Source of the DNA: Dromaius novaehollandiae
Taxonomy: Eukaryota; Chordata; Aves; Casuariiformes; Dromaiidae
DNA: 64,000 nt
Assembly: GCF_036370855.1 (NCBI RefSeq)
Contig: NC_088099.1
Coordinates: 91,637,820 to 91,701,819 of the forward strand
Direction of reading: 5' to 3'
Both the position numbers and the translations under genes were made by a program. Of this stretch, positions 1 to 12,915 are shown piece by piece (within the stretch, counting starts at the first letter, position 1; each line of letters begins with the position of its first letter). The notes beneath the pieces were generated by a model. That model saw only the letters and a program-made list of their open reading frames with translations. It was not told the origin of the DNA and ran no database searches.

Positions 1-1236
1 GGTGTGTAAGTGGGAGCAAAAGCCTTGGGGAAGGAGAAGGGAAAGAGAGAGCTCCTTCTGCCAGCCTCAGTACTAAAGAAAATGTGTTGCAGACATCTAC
101 AGTGGTACAGATCCATCTACAAGGATGTAGCATCTAGTGAACTCATCTTTACTTATTTAGACTAACTTGATTAAAACAAGGTAATCTCTTTCAGTAGAGA
201 CAGGCATTGAGGGAGTCATTCCATCTGCTGTAGTGATTTATCTTTGCACTGAATGTAAGGACGAAATTGCTTAAACTCTCAGTGCTCTTGACTTTAGTTT
301 AAGCTTCCAGTATTTCTAAGACATTTGTGTACGCTGTTTACAAATAATACATCCCTATACTACACATGGCATCAATATCATGGTTAAAAATAGTCAAGCT
401 GTCTCATTTTATAGATGATTGAATAGACACCTAAGCGGGTAGGGATTTGGTATGAAGACTATCATCTCAGAGGTCAAGGGTTCGAATGTATTCCAAATCA
501 ATACTAGCAGAGTTATTACCTTTGGGTCACCTATGTGAAACGAATGGTAGTTCTAGCCTAATTTCTAGTTGACAGATGTCGGTGCCATCAAAAAAATCCC
601 ATCATTACATTTGGCATTCTTCACATAAGCCTCCATGTAGAAGCCAAAGACAGACTGGGCACAGAAGTGGAATTAATCTCTTATGAAAGGACTATAGTTG
701 GTCCTTCCAAAACAGGGATAAAACAGATTATTCGGGCAGTGTGAGGAACACGGCAGTGTTAGTGCTTGCAGTTTGCTCCTTCCTGTGAATAAAGAGAAGG
801 CAGAATTTTCCTATGTTTTCAATCCAGTATCTTTTCTTAAGCTCCAAATTCACTTTTGCAGGGGGAAGAAATAAGAGGCTTGTTTGTGCTACCAAGTTAA
901 GACTGTGTCAGCATTTCTATTATAAACCCCACCAGGCCATAAAAATTTAATCTGGGCTGAAAGTTGGCAGAGAGGTTCTCAGCCTTAAAATATATTTTAA
1001 ACCACATTAAAAAATATGTTAGGCCACTTATAAGTTAAAATACTCAAGGCTATATAACAATAACAAAAAAGTCCTTTCATCTAAGTGTGGAATGCAAAGA
1101 GGAAATTGACTTTCAAATAGTCTATGGTTTAAAAAATATTCCTGTGTCTGAGCATCAAATGAAGAAGCTTTGACAAGTCTTTCTGATTAAGTCTGAGGAT
1201 ACTTAAGAGGTTCTTCTTGCTTGAACTGTTGGGAAT
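1..1236. other. Non-coding AT-rich stretch
   Basis: No open frame, splice pair or strong repeat is visible here apart from the SINE-like segment annotated separately at 410-640. The sequence is ordinary AT-rich vertebrate-style DNA. I see nothing else I can support. Confidence 0.5.
410..640 (+). repeat. Possible degenerate tRNA-like SINE relic
   Basis: A good Pol III B-box-like string, GGTTCGAATGT, starts at 479. It is preceded by 'catctcagaggtcaag', which reads like the anticodon-arm side of a tRNA-derived SINE head. An A-box would be expected about 30-50 bases upstream. Only a weak candidate is present near 436-455. The downstream part has no recognisable tail or target-site duplication. 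This is a motif-based guess. A single B-box can occur by chance. Confidence 0.25.
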
Positions 1237-1602
1237 ATGCTATCAGCAGGTCCTGAAGACAGACTGCAGAGAGCCTTAAAAAATGTGAGTGATAACATTT
1301 TGAAATCACTGCAGAACTTTACTGCCATGAAGGAAAAATATGTAGATTTGGCTTACTCCCAATGGGAAGATGAGCTGCACAGTTTTGTGCAGTTTGAAGG
1401 CGTTAAATTTGCCTAGTGGGAAGACCAGTTAAAACAGAATTGCAGCAGTTTAAGCATGAAAAATAAGAGTATGCTGCACATCAGCATTCTCAGTTTTCAA
1501 GCAGATATTGTGAGCCTTAATTCTTGCTGTATTTTTCAACTGAAAAAAAGAAAGATAACCAATGATTTTAAGAAAAAAGTAACTCATCTTATTTGTGCAT
1601 AA
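1237..1602 (+). pseudogene. Possible decayed coding fragment with one in-frame stop (coiled-coil-like, unidentified)
   Basis: From the ATG at 1,237 one frame stays open for 122 codons to a TAA at 1,600-1,602, interrupted only by a TAG at codon 60 (1,414-1,416). In an AT-rich frame of this length several stops would be expected. The translation is rich in Lys, Glu, Gln and Leu and looks like an amphipathic coiled coil. The motif WEDEL before the stop is echoed by WEDQL just after it, which suggests the frame once continued through. There is no poly(A) tail or target-site duplication to prove retroposition. A chance open frame is a real alternative. I do not recognise the protein family and assign no function. 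Confidence 0.3.
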
Positions 1603-4600
1603 AAAGGGACAATATTTTTGTACATTTAGATGCTCCCTTCATCCTTCAAGTGATCATGAGCCTAAAAAGGGTTAGATCTTGGCACTGAAAAATCAGACAA
1701 ATACTTTTAAATAGGATATAAAGGGCTGGATCCTAAGCCCACTAGGACTGTCTCTAATCTCTGGGCCCTGTCATGCTTCTCATTTTCTGTGGTACATTGC
1801 TGCTCTGCATTGACTCCAGAAGAATGAGACCCGGTGTGAACCACTCAAGGAAGAAAACCCAGGAATGCAGAAAGCTGCTGTAGTCTCTAAACAGGGCCCA
1901 GCCTAGACAACTGGGAAAGCAGAAGCCTGGAGCATGACGTGAAGTGCATCTTATCTGCAGTTTAGGTGTTACCTAGAACAAATGGGCATCGGGCAAAAAA
2001 CATTTTTGAGCAATCTGCCCCAGGGAAAAAACAAATCCCACTAAAAGCATTGAACTGTCTGAATACTCAACTGTTCATACTAAAAATGGTTCTATATTTT
2101 GTATGTGTTTAAAGAGAAAAAAGCCTAGACAAGATACTTCAGGGAACAACGACACATTTACAGGAAATGTACTGAGTTAGCTAATAAATTTTTTCCGTCT
2201 CTAAATTCTACGCAGCTAAACTGTAGATAAAAATAACAGTTCAGGAATATGGGTTGTTGACAAAAGAGTCAGTGTAAAAGTATGAGCATTCCATTTGCAG
2301 TTTCCAGAGATCATATGATCTTGAATAATAATTGATATCTCAAAATAAAAGATTTAACTGAATGTCTTTAGTGGATCAAATAATCCTTGAGCTACCTAAG
2401 TAGTCAGTAAAAAGAAGATGGGTACTTCATGTCGATTTGGCTTCTAACTGAAGAGCTACTTCTCAAGGCGTCTTTCTTCATGATTACAAACTGAAATGTA
2501 TACAAATGTGTTTGTATGAGCCAAGTCAAATGCAACTTTCTGAGTTTATAAGAGCTGGGGGGGTCTGACCAACTAACCCCAAAAATGGGTTAGTTTGGAA
2601 GAGAGAAGCAATATCTGTTAGTTCCCTAAGCAAACAAGAGGTTTACGAAAGATAACCAGCTTTTTTGAATCACATAACTAAGTCATATGTATGCATCCAC
2701 ATGTATACTTGAATTACATATATGTGTACATTATATACATATATTTTATAGGCAGGCGAAACATTCTGAATCTCATAGCAGGAAATGGCCCCACTGTGCT
2801 CCAAGGCTTGTTGACTGTAGTCAACCATGGAAGAAAAAGCTGCTTGTTGTATCAAATTATCTATGGAAATCTGATATGTTTCTTGGGAGGAGTTTCTTGT
2901 TCTTTATAAAATTCAAGGATTTACTAGTGGTCAGTGTTCCGGTTTTGCACTGTTCTGATGCTGACATAGCTAATTGGATGTCTCTCTCTCCTCTCCAATT
3001 GTTCTGCTATATTGCAAAGGTGAGAGGAGGTTCCATATGCCAGATTCTTGCTCTCTTAAGACATCAGGCGTAACAATAAATTACACTGTAATTGAGTGTT
3101 AGTCCTCTCTACTGAGGGGAATGCATAGCTCTTTGAAATTGTCTCCATCTTGTCTGTTTTCAAAAAGCTTTTTTCAAAAATTTGTTGGTTTTTTTTTTCA
3201 TAAGTTACCTCTGATACATTGCCTAGCCTAACTGAAGGAAGCAATATGCTTGCTAAGATAAGAGACCCCGTGTAGTCACTGTGATTAACAGCTTTTTCCT
3301 TGGGAAAGATCTGACTGTTCCTGAGAAACTGAAAAAACACCTCTTATCCCCCCACCCTCAGTAATTCCATCACATAATAAAGTTTTTTATAAAAGGTTGA
3401 TGCAGCAAGTTATTTCACTGTGTCAGTGAGGGTCAACTTATTTCCAGCCACGTTTGCTCAATAGAGCAGAAGTTCTAGAAAATAAAGCAATCTAAGGTCT
3501 GGATTGCTCACAGGCCCAGATCCATCTCGCTTCTCTGAGATACCTGCAGGAGGAACCTTGTCTCCATACACTCTCTCCTATAGGCTGTGGAGTGGGGACA
3601 CAATCCGAGAGGCAACTCCAGAGAACAATTTTGATTATCCTCTCTTTCCCCATTAGCTATAGGAAGAAGTGTAAAAAGATGAAGTTCCTCCTGAAGTTGT
3701 TTCAGTGAAGCAGGATGAATCCTGCGAGGCTGAACCAGGAACTCATAAATTTTTGCTGATATAACGAGTAATCTAAATAGCACAGGATAAAGCCCAATAT
3801 CTGGAAGCTGTTTGAGCACCAAGTGGGCTTTGAGAACCCCGTGGTGTCAGAAGTAAAAGGAACACACAATAAAGGTTGTGCTGAGTGGAAGAGGAAGGAG
3901 CAAAAAGTGAGAGTCTTTAGACTGGAATTTTGGAAAGCAAGGGGAAGAAAGTGAGTATTTGATTCTGTATCTGCAAACAGCATCCACAGGTACATTAAAA
4001 AGGGAAACATTCAGAAAGTAACCGGTTCTGACAGTGGCTAGTCCATAAGCATACATTTTTTCCTGATGAAAACAAGGATGCCTGGACTGTTAGGAACAGA
4101 TGGCAGAGTCTCTGGGGATTTACATATATACAAAGCGACAGTTAAGGCAAAACAAAACCCCTGATTGATGTGAATTGAGGCCCCTAGGGCCACCACCATT
4201 TCACAAGAAGAAACCTTGCCTCTCCAAGTCAGGGGACACTGGCTGCAAATTGCCATGGTATCACAAGCAATAGTGATTATCTGCAGTTGTCTGAACTTGT
4301 CAGCCCAGACAGGAGTGTCACCTTCGCAGAGTCTCAGACAGAAGAAACATTGGGACTGCTTGGGGTCAGCCGGCTCTTTCTGAAGGGGACTGAGCAGGCA
4401 GCAAGCCTGGCAGGCTGAGACAGTGGGGACATCCAGGACATAGAAGGAAGAGTGATACCATGAGACTTACTGCCTCCTTAGGCAAGCAGTGCTGAGGCTG
4501 CAGGAAAAGTCTGCAAGCCTGAGCAGCCGTGCAGCCCATTACTTGCACCTCTGGAGTAGCTGTAGGTGTTAATCTGGCTACAATTATTTAAAACTGGCAT

Positions 4601-7600
4601 AATAATGGTAAGTCATGTTGTTGGAAGGGAAGGAAAACCAGGGGTGTGCTCAGCTCCCAAGACACAGAGCTTAAACAGAGCACTAGGGCACTCTGGAAGC
4701 TATGCAAAGCAGTTGGATACTGGCCACAGTCCCAAGCATCTGCTCTCTCAAAAACCTTAAATGCTGAATGATTGCTAACCGCCGTACCCTGCTCCAAGAT
4801 GCCAGGCCACAGTGCCCCCTCCACCTCTGCAGAGAAGGGAGGAGGCACACTGTGCAGCACTCAGATGCTGAGGGGGCTGCATAGGAGGTGCAGGGGTTGG
4901 AGCAGAGAAAGGAAGAGCAGCCTATAAACACATGTATAAGGAGATCGCAGACCACACAAAATCTGCTGTTTAGGGACTGAAAGAAAAAGATGTGCAACTC
5001 TACCTAACCATCAAATTTTACAGGTATTGAACACTAACCAGGAGTCAAAGGAGACAGGTTGCCTTGCGTGGGAAGAGAGAGAGGCATTTGCAAATGTCAA
5101 AGGCCAAGGAGCAGGACTTCAGTCAAGCAGGAGCTACATAACAAGGCATACCATTTTAGATACCAGCTCTCACCTATTTTCTTCAGAGTCACCTTTAAGT
5201 CACAGAATGATGCAGAAAAAGGTGAGAAAGCTGCTCTGGGTTCTCAAAGTTAATCTGTCAGCAGTTTTGCCTGTTTTCTTGTCTGTTTTTCTTTGTTTTA
5301 TTTAATGTAACTCAACAGTTCATTTTTACAAATAACTTAGCGCCCCTGATGTCAAGTGCTGAAAAGGTCAGAATGAAGACCTCCATGTCTGTGAAGTCAT
5401 CAGACAAAATTAATAATGGGGAAGAGATGGAACAAAGGTGCAAATTCAGTGAAATGGAAGATCAAGAATATGACATTTTCAGTGAGTAGCAAATCAGCTC
5501 AACATAGATTCAGTCGACAAAGGAGTAATTGAAAGCTTCGGTATTTAGGCTATGAGGTTACAACGTAAGGGTCTGAGCCAACAATAACACTGGCAGCACG
5601 GGTGTCTGTGAAAAACCTCTCCTTTTTGGTCTATCTGGGTAACTGAAGTGGCTATAGTTGTGTTCTTTTTGACAGAAAGTGCAGGTCAGATATTGTTCTT
5701 AGCCAAGATGTTATACACTGGAAGTAACTATATCAACTTGCAAGAGTTAATCTGGAGTTAGCTCCAGCATAGCTGACAGCAGTGTGTTGCATTGGTTTTT
5801 CCATGTTGCAGGCATGGTAGGAGCATCTACATGCTGTGAGCCAGAAGGTCAGCACAAGACCACAAATGTGGACTCTGGGGCTACCAATTCTAGTTAGTGT
5901 TCTTCTGCTCTGTGGTGGCTTTAGCTAGAGGAATAAGGTGGCATTGCCATTAGCACTGCCTGAGGGGCTGAATGCTCCAATTCTGGTGTTGTGGGAGATA
6001 TTCTGTAGATTCCTCCTCTGATCCTCATCATGGCTATGTTCAGCCACACAATATCTCACTCCTGGAGTATGATAAGCAGTGCTTTATGTGATGCAACTGG
6101 TACTTGTTTTTATAGCTCTTTTTCTCCCGTTCTACCACTAGAGAGTGAGGAAACCTGCATTTGGCTGTTTTATTTTGTGTCCTTTTTGCTACACCTTTGT
6201 GTTAGGTGGGTTAAACAAGTCTGTCTCCCCAGAAGGCACCTTGAAACTTGTGGACTTGTAGACTTGTGGACTACACCTTGTAGCTTTGTGTGCTTACATC
6301 AGGCTCACACGATGTGCTTGATGTAGCTTAGGCCTGGCAAGAATTTATTCCTTGGTTTATGAACCAAAGTAAAGAGTCCCATTGTCTTTGGATCAGGCCT
6401 TCATGTTGCTCTTCACAATAATACAACAAGAGAGTCCTTCAGGAAAACTGGACTTGAGAGTCCAGAGCTGCAGGCTCTTTGTAGAGATCTAAGCACAAAT
6501 CTGAAGAAGCTAAAACAAGCCAGAGCTAAGCATTTGGCCGTTTGGGTAATAATGCGTTGTCAAATGAAACTGGATGCAGAGGATACAATTCGTACAACAC
6601 ACACGCTCTGCTGGACTCTAGATAAATGAATCTTAGAAATCTTTGTGTCACTGTGGCCAGCCCAGTGAAAACATCTGCTGAGTGAAAAACCTCAGCCAAA
6701 AAATAAGCACACAAGATAAAAAAGCATAAAAAAAAATCTGACCGCATTAAGAAAGTTCAAGGGAATACACCTGAAAATACTTTACAGCTCTTACAGATAT
6801 TGGTAGCATGCCTTAACCTTCAGTATTATCTCTGGTTCTGGTGATGTCCACTTCAGAAATGAACTGACCGAGTATGTCAGTTCCAATGTTCCTATAAAAG
6901 TGGTATGTTTTATTACATCTATTAAACTTTATTTATGCCTGAGTCTCCAGAAAACTGAGTCTCAGTTATTCTCTGCTGATGAGGTTTTATGCCAGTCAAC
7001 AGCCAGTCTCTAACAACAGAAATAACTGGCAATGGGAATTTCTCCTTAATTTTTACAATGTCTGCCCTGTGCATTGAGCTTTAAATCTCATCTTTACTCA
7101 GAACACTGTTTGAATAACTGTTTGTGCTCCAGGGAATGATTAAGAGCATTTTTATTTTCTCCTCCTTTTGTGCTACATTTTTGAAAAGTTTTATTCCCTG
7201 CAGTCTATCAGCCAAATTCCAAATGCTTCACAAACTGGAAGATTTCAGGTAGCTCTCACCTATTCAGAAGTTTAAGTTAGAATATCTCATTTAGACAGAA
7301 AGTCACAGCCTGTCCTTACTTACAGCCTATGAAGCTGACATGATCAGTGTTACGTCCTGATTTCTCTCTTCCTCATGAAGCAGTTTGTCCTTGACTAGAT
7401 CTGCCCTCTCTAAGCATAAGCTGTGAGGTGTGCTCTGACTTGCATCGCACAGTCCCAGTTTTCCTATCATCCACACTAATTGCCACAGCTCCCTTCCTGC
7501 CTTTCCTTCCAAAAGGTACACATCAGAATACCAGAGATGAGCGCAGACACAGTCACGTGCAACATATCCTAAAATTACCATGGGAATTTCTTTGTCAGTG

Positions 7601-10600
7601 GAGAGCTGGTCATTTGTTTTCAGCATTAAACCAATCAACTAAGGCCCTGTAATAGGAATTATTTGGATCTGGTAAGTTTTCTTTTGATTTCCTATGTGAA
7701 AACACAATTGGTCTCTAAGATGCTTCTACATGTTTTAGACCAGATCAGGAGTGAGCTTTTTAAATGAACTTCCCTGTTGTCACCCTTGCTCTGCTGTTTC
7801 ATATTTGTCTTGAAAACATGCTAACTTTTGGATGAAACTAAATTGAAAGATAGGCTCTGGGAGTGCTTCTAATATGCTCTAACCACTAATGTGCATTCAG
7901 TTCGCAGGACCAGACTAGACCAAGTCCAAAGTAAACTGTTTCCAAAATGTGTATAGTGTTGATATCAGATCCTCTGTGTCAGCTGTTTCACTCTACAGAT
8001 CCACTCCTATTGTGCAGTGTTATTTGCTAATGTAGACATAGCTCATACTGTGGAAGGAACAGAGCTCAGAAGATGCCAGAAGAGAGTTAAAAAACACAGT
8101 AAGACTATGTTGGTGGACACTGCACCTTAAATAACATTTTTACATCCGTGGACAACTGTTAGATTCATAGGACCCTCAAAAATGGGAGCTGCATTTCTTG
8201 GTCACTTGTTTTCTCCTAGCTCTGTGACCTTCAGGACACCACGTATAAATGAGACTTGAAGGGCAAGGATCTCTGCTCCTCTGTATTGCAGGACAGGTGA
8301 AAGAATATACAGAGAGCTGGTTACTCAGCTTACTTACCAAGAATTGCAAATGAGCAGAAACTTCAGGAACGAAGGAATACATTACTCATTCTTTTTCAGA
8401 GATGAGAGAAGTCAATAGAGAAAGAGTTTCCTCTATATCAACCCCCTTCTGCATATCTGCTGGAGACACTGTGGGAGCCATCACTGCTACAAACAAAATC
8501 AGTATTGGATGGGGAATTGAGCCAAACTGAGAGCAAGGGAAAGACTTCTATTCTCCAGGCAGGACTAACTTCCTGATTGCCTGCCTGCTTCCCATCGAAA
8601 GATCTTGAACTGCTGGGAGCTCTGTTCAGTGTAAGATGACCAAGGGCAGCTCCTCAGTATAGGATGACTTAAATTGTCCTCTCAGTGAGGCACATAGCAA
8701 ACTACAGAGCAAATTCACAAAGCAGAGCTTAGTGAATTCTCCTCCTGCCTATTCATGCAGTAAAACAGAAATCATCGGAAATGTGTTAACTGCAAGACCC
8801 TCAAAGGAAAACTGAATAATACTTCCCAAGGGAGGAGGGTGCACCACGTTACCTACTGTCACCTAGCCATGAATAGCATTTAGTGCATGGGAATTGAGAC
8901 CTGATACAATAAATTATCCTGCTGTATATGCACACCAGCACATGAGAAACAAGGCAGCAGACTACAGGCAGAGTTACTGTGGGGGTGAGAGTCACTGATC
9001 ATTCAGGCAAATATAATAATACCCAATTTTTCTACCTTGAGGGTTCCCTTCTGCTTGTGGTTTTCTCAGTCTTGTAAGCAGATTTGGTATTTGTGAGTAG
9101 AGAAGTATTTCATGGTAAGGGCCCTTGGGAAACACTGAGTAATATTTGTTACTTCTGAGTAGGAAAAATAGTAATACCAAATAAAATCATTTTGATAAGT
9201 TTTTGAAAACTTCACATTTCTCTTAAAGGAGAGAAATATGAAAACGTAAAAGGGAAAAAGACCTTTTGCTATGTCTATTGAGGATCAGATCCTGTAAATT
9301 GCTGTATAACTGCAAATTGATCTCCATAAAAGAATGCTATGATAAAAGGAGAGGGTCAGTGGTGCTTCCTAGAATCTCTAGTTTGCAAACATTTTTGCAA
9401 GAGTGGAAGAAAAAAGGCTGAAATATATACGGGTATGATTTGCTTTTGATTGTCATGAGGAAAGGGAAAGAAAAACTTTTCCAGTTCCCACATCAAAGAA
9501 GCTTCTCATTAGTGTTGTTGTGTTGGAGTTTAGACTAAGCAGTAATATCATGTTACAGCTATTTTCTTCACCTTCATATTCCTTGTGTCCTGTAGACTGG
9601 TTGATAATATTTACCTGCCTAGCAGGATTCGATTTGCTTGTTTTAGTACCCTTAATACACTTTATTATTATTGTGACAAAAACAACCATTGCCAACACCA
9701 TTAAGACTCCTGATGGCCATAAATTGACATCTCAATTCAGTGAAGTATCGCTGTTCAGGAAAGCAGTTAAGTCTGTGGTTAGGATATGTTAAGCCCTGAG
9801 TGATTTGAGCATGAATGAATATGAGGAATTAAGAGGACCCCTTCTGCCATGAAGAGGTTCTGGCACTTTCAAACTGAAACACAGTTTTGATGGCCATACC
9901 ATACTGTTTGTGGCTGGGGAAGTTTAAATGCATGAAGGACACTTTTATCTGGTTCATCCAGTCTGGCACCTTCTGTCCAAACAGAACTCACACTCATGAG
10001 CCTTCTTTTTTTTTTTTTTTTTTAATGGAGCTGAAGTGAAAATTCGAAAATTGAATAGGATAAAGATGAGCTTTAGGAAAATCTAGAGAATGTATTTAAA
10101 AGGTTAAATACTTCCAGCCCATGCAAGTCTCTAAATGCTGCTAGCATCCTCTGCACAGTCCAAAGAAAAATATGAAGGCAAAATCAAGCTGCTTTCAGCC
10201 TCCATCCCCATGTCTTCCTCTGTACTTGCTTCCTTCAGAGCTAAACTCAAGCAGAAAGAGAAGGCCAATATCATGATGAGGGTAAATAAATCCATCCATA
10301 GATCTTGTGTTCTGTCTGGGGTGGAGCTCCAGCAAAATCTGCACTGTGATTTGCTGGATTTCCTCTTTTCCTTCTCAGAACTGCCTGTCCATAGTCTCAT
10401 TCCCTTCCTCATCAGCAGCATCTAGCCTGCAGGCTGATAGGCAAACAGTGCTTGTAGTGCTAGACGTGCTAGATGGGTGCTAAGAAACAAACACCGAAGT
10501 TTCTAGCATCTGTCTAGCACCCAGATCTTTCTTGAGGAATGGCTTTATTTTATGCAGGTTTCATGTAATAAAACTGGGAGAAAACGAGTGAAAACAGATT

Positions 10601-12780
10601 GAATCATTCTGATTTGGGAAAATATTTCTCGGCTGATTTAAGATAAAGAGAAAAATCTATGGTCTATTCATGTCATACAGCAGCCCAACACTCAGAATAA
10701 ACGTTAACACATCAGTTAGCACATCCGTTTGCTGGTCTGAAGTCCTTAATCTTCGGCCCGTATGGTTCTCTGAATGCCTGTCTCTGCTTCTTAATACCTC
10801 CTCCTGACTCTTAATACCAGGATTTACCTTCAGTAATTCTGTTTGTATTACAGCCCATATTCCATAATCTGAGTTTCTGATATGCTTCATAGAAAATTAT
10901 TGCCAGACTGGTACATTAAGTCTGTGTTTGTGTACCTTTCCTTTAAAAAAATAAAAGAAGATTCTTATCTACAAATTCACAAATTATGCAAGCTGGTCCA
11001 TGACTGCCAAGGAAAATTAAAAGAAAAAAAAAAGGATAATATACCCTCACTAGTCTGTGAAGAATACCGCTGAATTTGTCAAAATGGGATAAAACCTTGG
11101 GGTAGTAGCTGAACCCCGAGCTAAGCTTGGATGATCAGCTAGTGCCAGTGATTACAAAACAAAACAACCCCCTGCACACAATTTATTTCAGTTTTAGATT
11201 TCAGTGAAATTTTGATCCTTTCTCCTGATTCAGTATCTGGTTCCAGTGACCCATACCAGGTGTTTACCAGTTCGCATCTGCTTACCGTATTTCCCTGTAT
11301 CAAAAGCGATGCATCAGCTCCACTGGGCACAAAATTCAGCTTTCTGATGCCTTCAGAGTCTGACCGCATCTGGAAATATTGCAAAATCTCCCTGCTAAAT
11401 AAAGTTTTTTCCATTATAACCACCATGGCAAGGATTGTAGGACATAACCGCTGGTAACTTTATTATCGTTAATCTAATTTACTGGACTGATATTGAAAGA
11501 GTCCCAGTTATCTGAACAGCAATCCAAACCCCTAAAAACAATATTTAATATCTACAGGCTAGAATAAGGATACATGGATTTGAAAAGAGTATTGACCCTT
11601 TTGAATTTGGAGTTATCAGCGTACTATAGTATCCAGTTCTGTCACCCTTTCTCCCGTTAAAAAGTGCCTTAGGGCATGGATGATTTCACATCCCTTTCCG
11701 TGTTACTGAACGAAAATAGTTGCATCCACCTAGCCGTCACTTGGACCATAGCACCAACTGGGAAAATGTGTTCAAGCAACTTTAGGACAGGACCTATAGT
11801 GGAGCGATCAGGCTCTGATCAGACAGCATAAAAAGATGCCAGGTCTCTGCTAGATGCTGCTGAACCATAGCAGGGAACATTTTAACGTCCAAAGTTCAGT
11901 TCTGTTACTCAGACATGTGTCCTGTTCTCTGCTGGATGCTGTTAGATTTGTAACAGGGAAGGCAGGGAACAAAACCTGCCTCAGCCTCACAAGTCACATT
12001 CCTGCATTATTAGCACAAGTCAATGAGGAAAGCAGATTTGTATTAACATGACAGAGTATGACATGGGACAGCAGAGATACGAGAGCATTTTTGCTGCCCC
12101 TTGCAGTCTGCTGTCCTCTGCTGTCTCTTGGGTAGCAATAGCCCTGACAGCAAACGCAAAGGAGAAGGCTCTGAAAAGCAAACTATTACAGTTCTGAACA
12201 ACTATAAAACCAGCTATTTTTTCTTTTCCCTGTGGAATAAGCAAGATTAGGGACTATATCTTTCCACAGTGCAGCAATTTACAAATAATTTTATTTCCTA
12301 GAAATAAATAATGCATAGAATAAAAGGAATTTACATTTTACACTGTCATCTTTTGTGTATATATGCCTACACTCTACTGCCTATTTTTACTGACTATCTT
12401 CTATATCCTGGCTGTTTCTGATAGCATATAACCTTTCCATTTTGATTGCATGTCCAGGGCAAGGGGGCTCATATAAGTATAATACGGAGCCACTCTAAAA
12501 ATGTGTGGTAAGTCTAGCGAATCTTGGCAGTTTCAGAGTTGTTGTGCGTGCAAAGATCAATGCAACAGTGCTGGAGCAATACAGCTCCCCCCACCCACTG
12601 TGCTACCATTTCTAGAATTACACACACTGACAAGGAAATATGAACATAAATGCTGTGAAAGCAAGAATGAAGGGGCTGTGGGACCTTGTGCTGTCTGAAC
12701 AAATATAAGATTCCTCAAGTTTCAAATGAAATGGAGCAACATGGTCTTGTAAATACTACCATCAGGAAAAGAGAGAAAGA
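1603..12780. other. Long non-coding stretch without recognisable genes
   Basis: The longest open frames here (2,687-3,073 plus, 3,508-3,822 minus, and overlapping frames on both strands at 10,131-10,425) have no domain, signal peptide or codon bias I can recognise, and lack paired splice sites. An 18-base T run lies at 10,006-10,023 and a small stem at 2,569-2,598. Otherwise it looks like ordinary intergenic sequence. Confidence 0.55.
10006..10023 (+). repeat. Homopolymer T run (18 nt)
   Basis: Eighteen consecutive T follow 'gagccttc'. On the minus strand this would be a poly(A), but the flanking bases do not resemble a processed transcript, so it is treated as simple sequence. Confidence 0.85.
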
Positions 12781-12789
12781 TAACAGGAT

Positions 12790-12915
12790 GCTTGTAGGTC
12801 AATGTTAATTAAAAAAGCATCTGATTATCATTTACATAAATTGTCACTGAAGGAAATGGGCCCTTCATTGCAGGAGAGAAACTGGCTGAGTTAGCTTAAG
12901 TTGTCTGAAGTACAT
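12790..12915. promoter_or_regulatory. Candidate conserved non-coding element
   Basis: A TTAATTAA-type homeodomain core is followed by 'gattatcatttacat' and 'ctgagttagcttaag'. The block is dense in AT-rich transcription-factor cores and has no open frame. This style is common in vertebrate enhancers. Conservation cannot be measured from one sequence, so the call is inference. Confidence 0.22.

Noticed and set aside
2569..2598. Stem of about 11-12 bp ('ccaactaacccc' with 'tgggttagtttgg')
   Set aside because: Short and with a bulge. Only mildly unexpected by chance, and with no context for function.
2687..3073. 128-codon plus-strand frame
   Set aside because: No recognisable domain, no splice context, AT-rich start region. 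Consistent with a chance frame.
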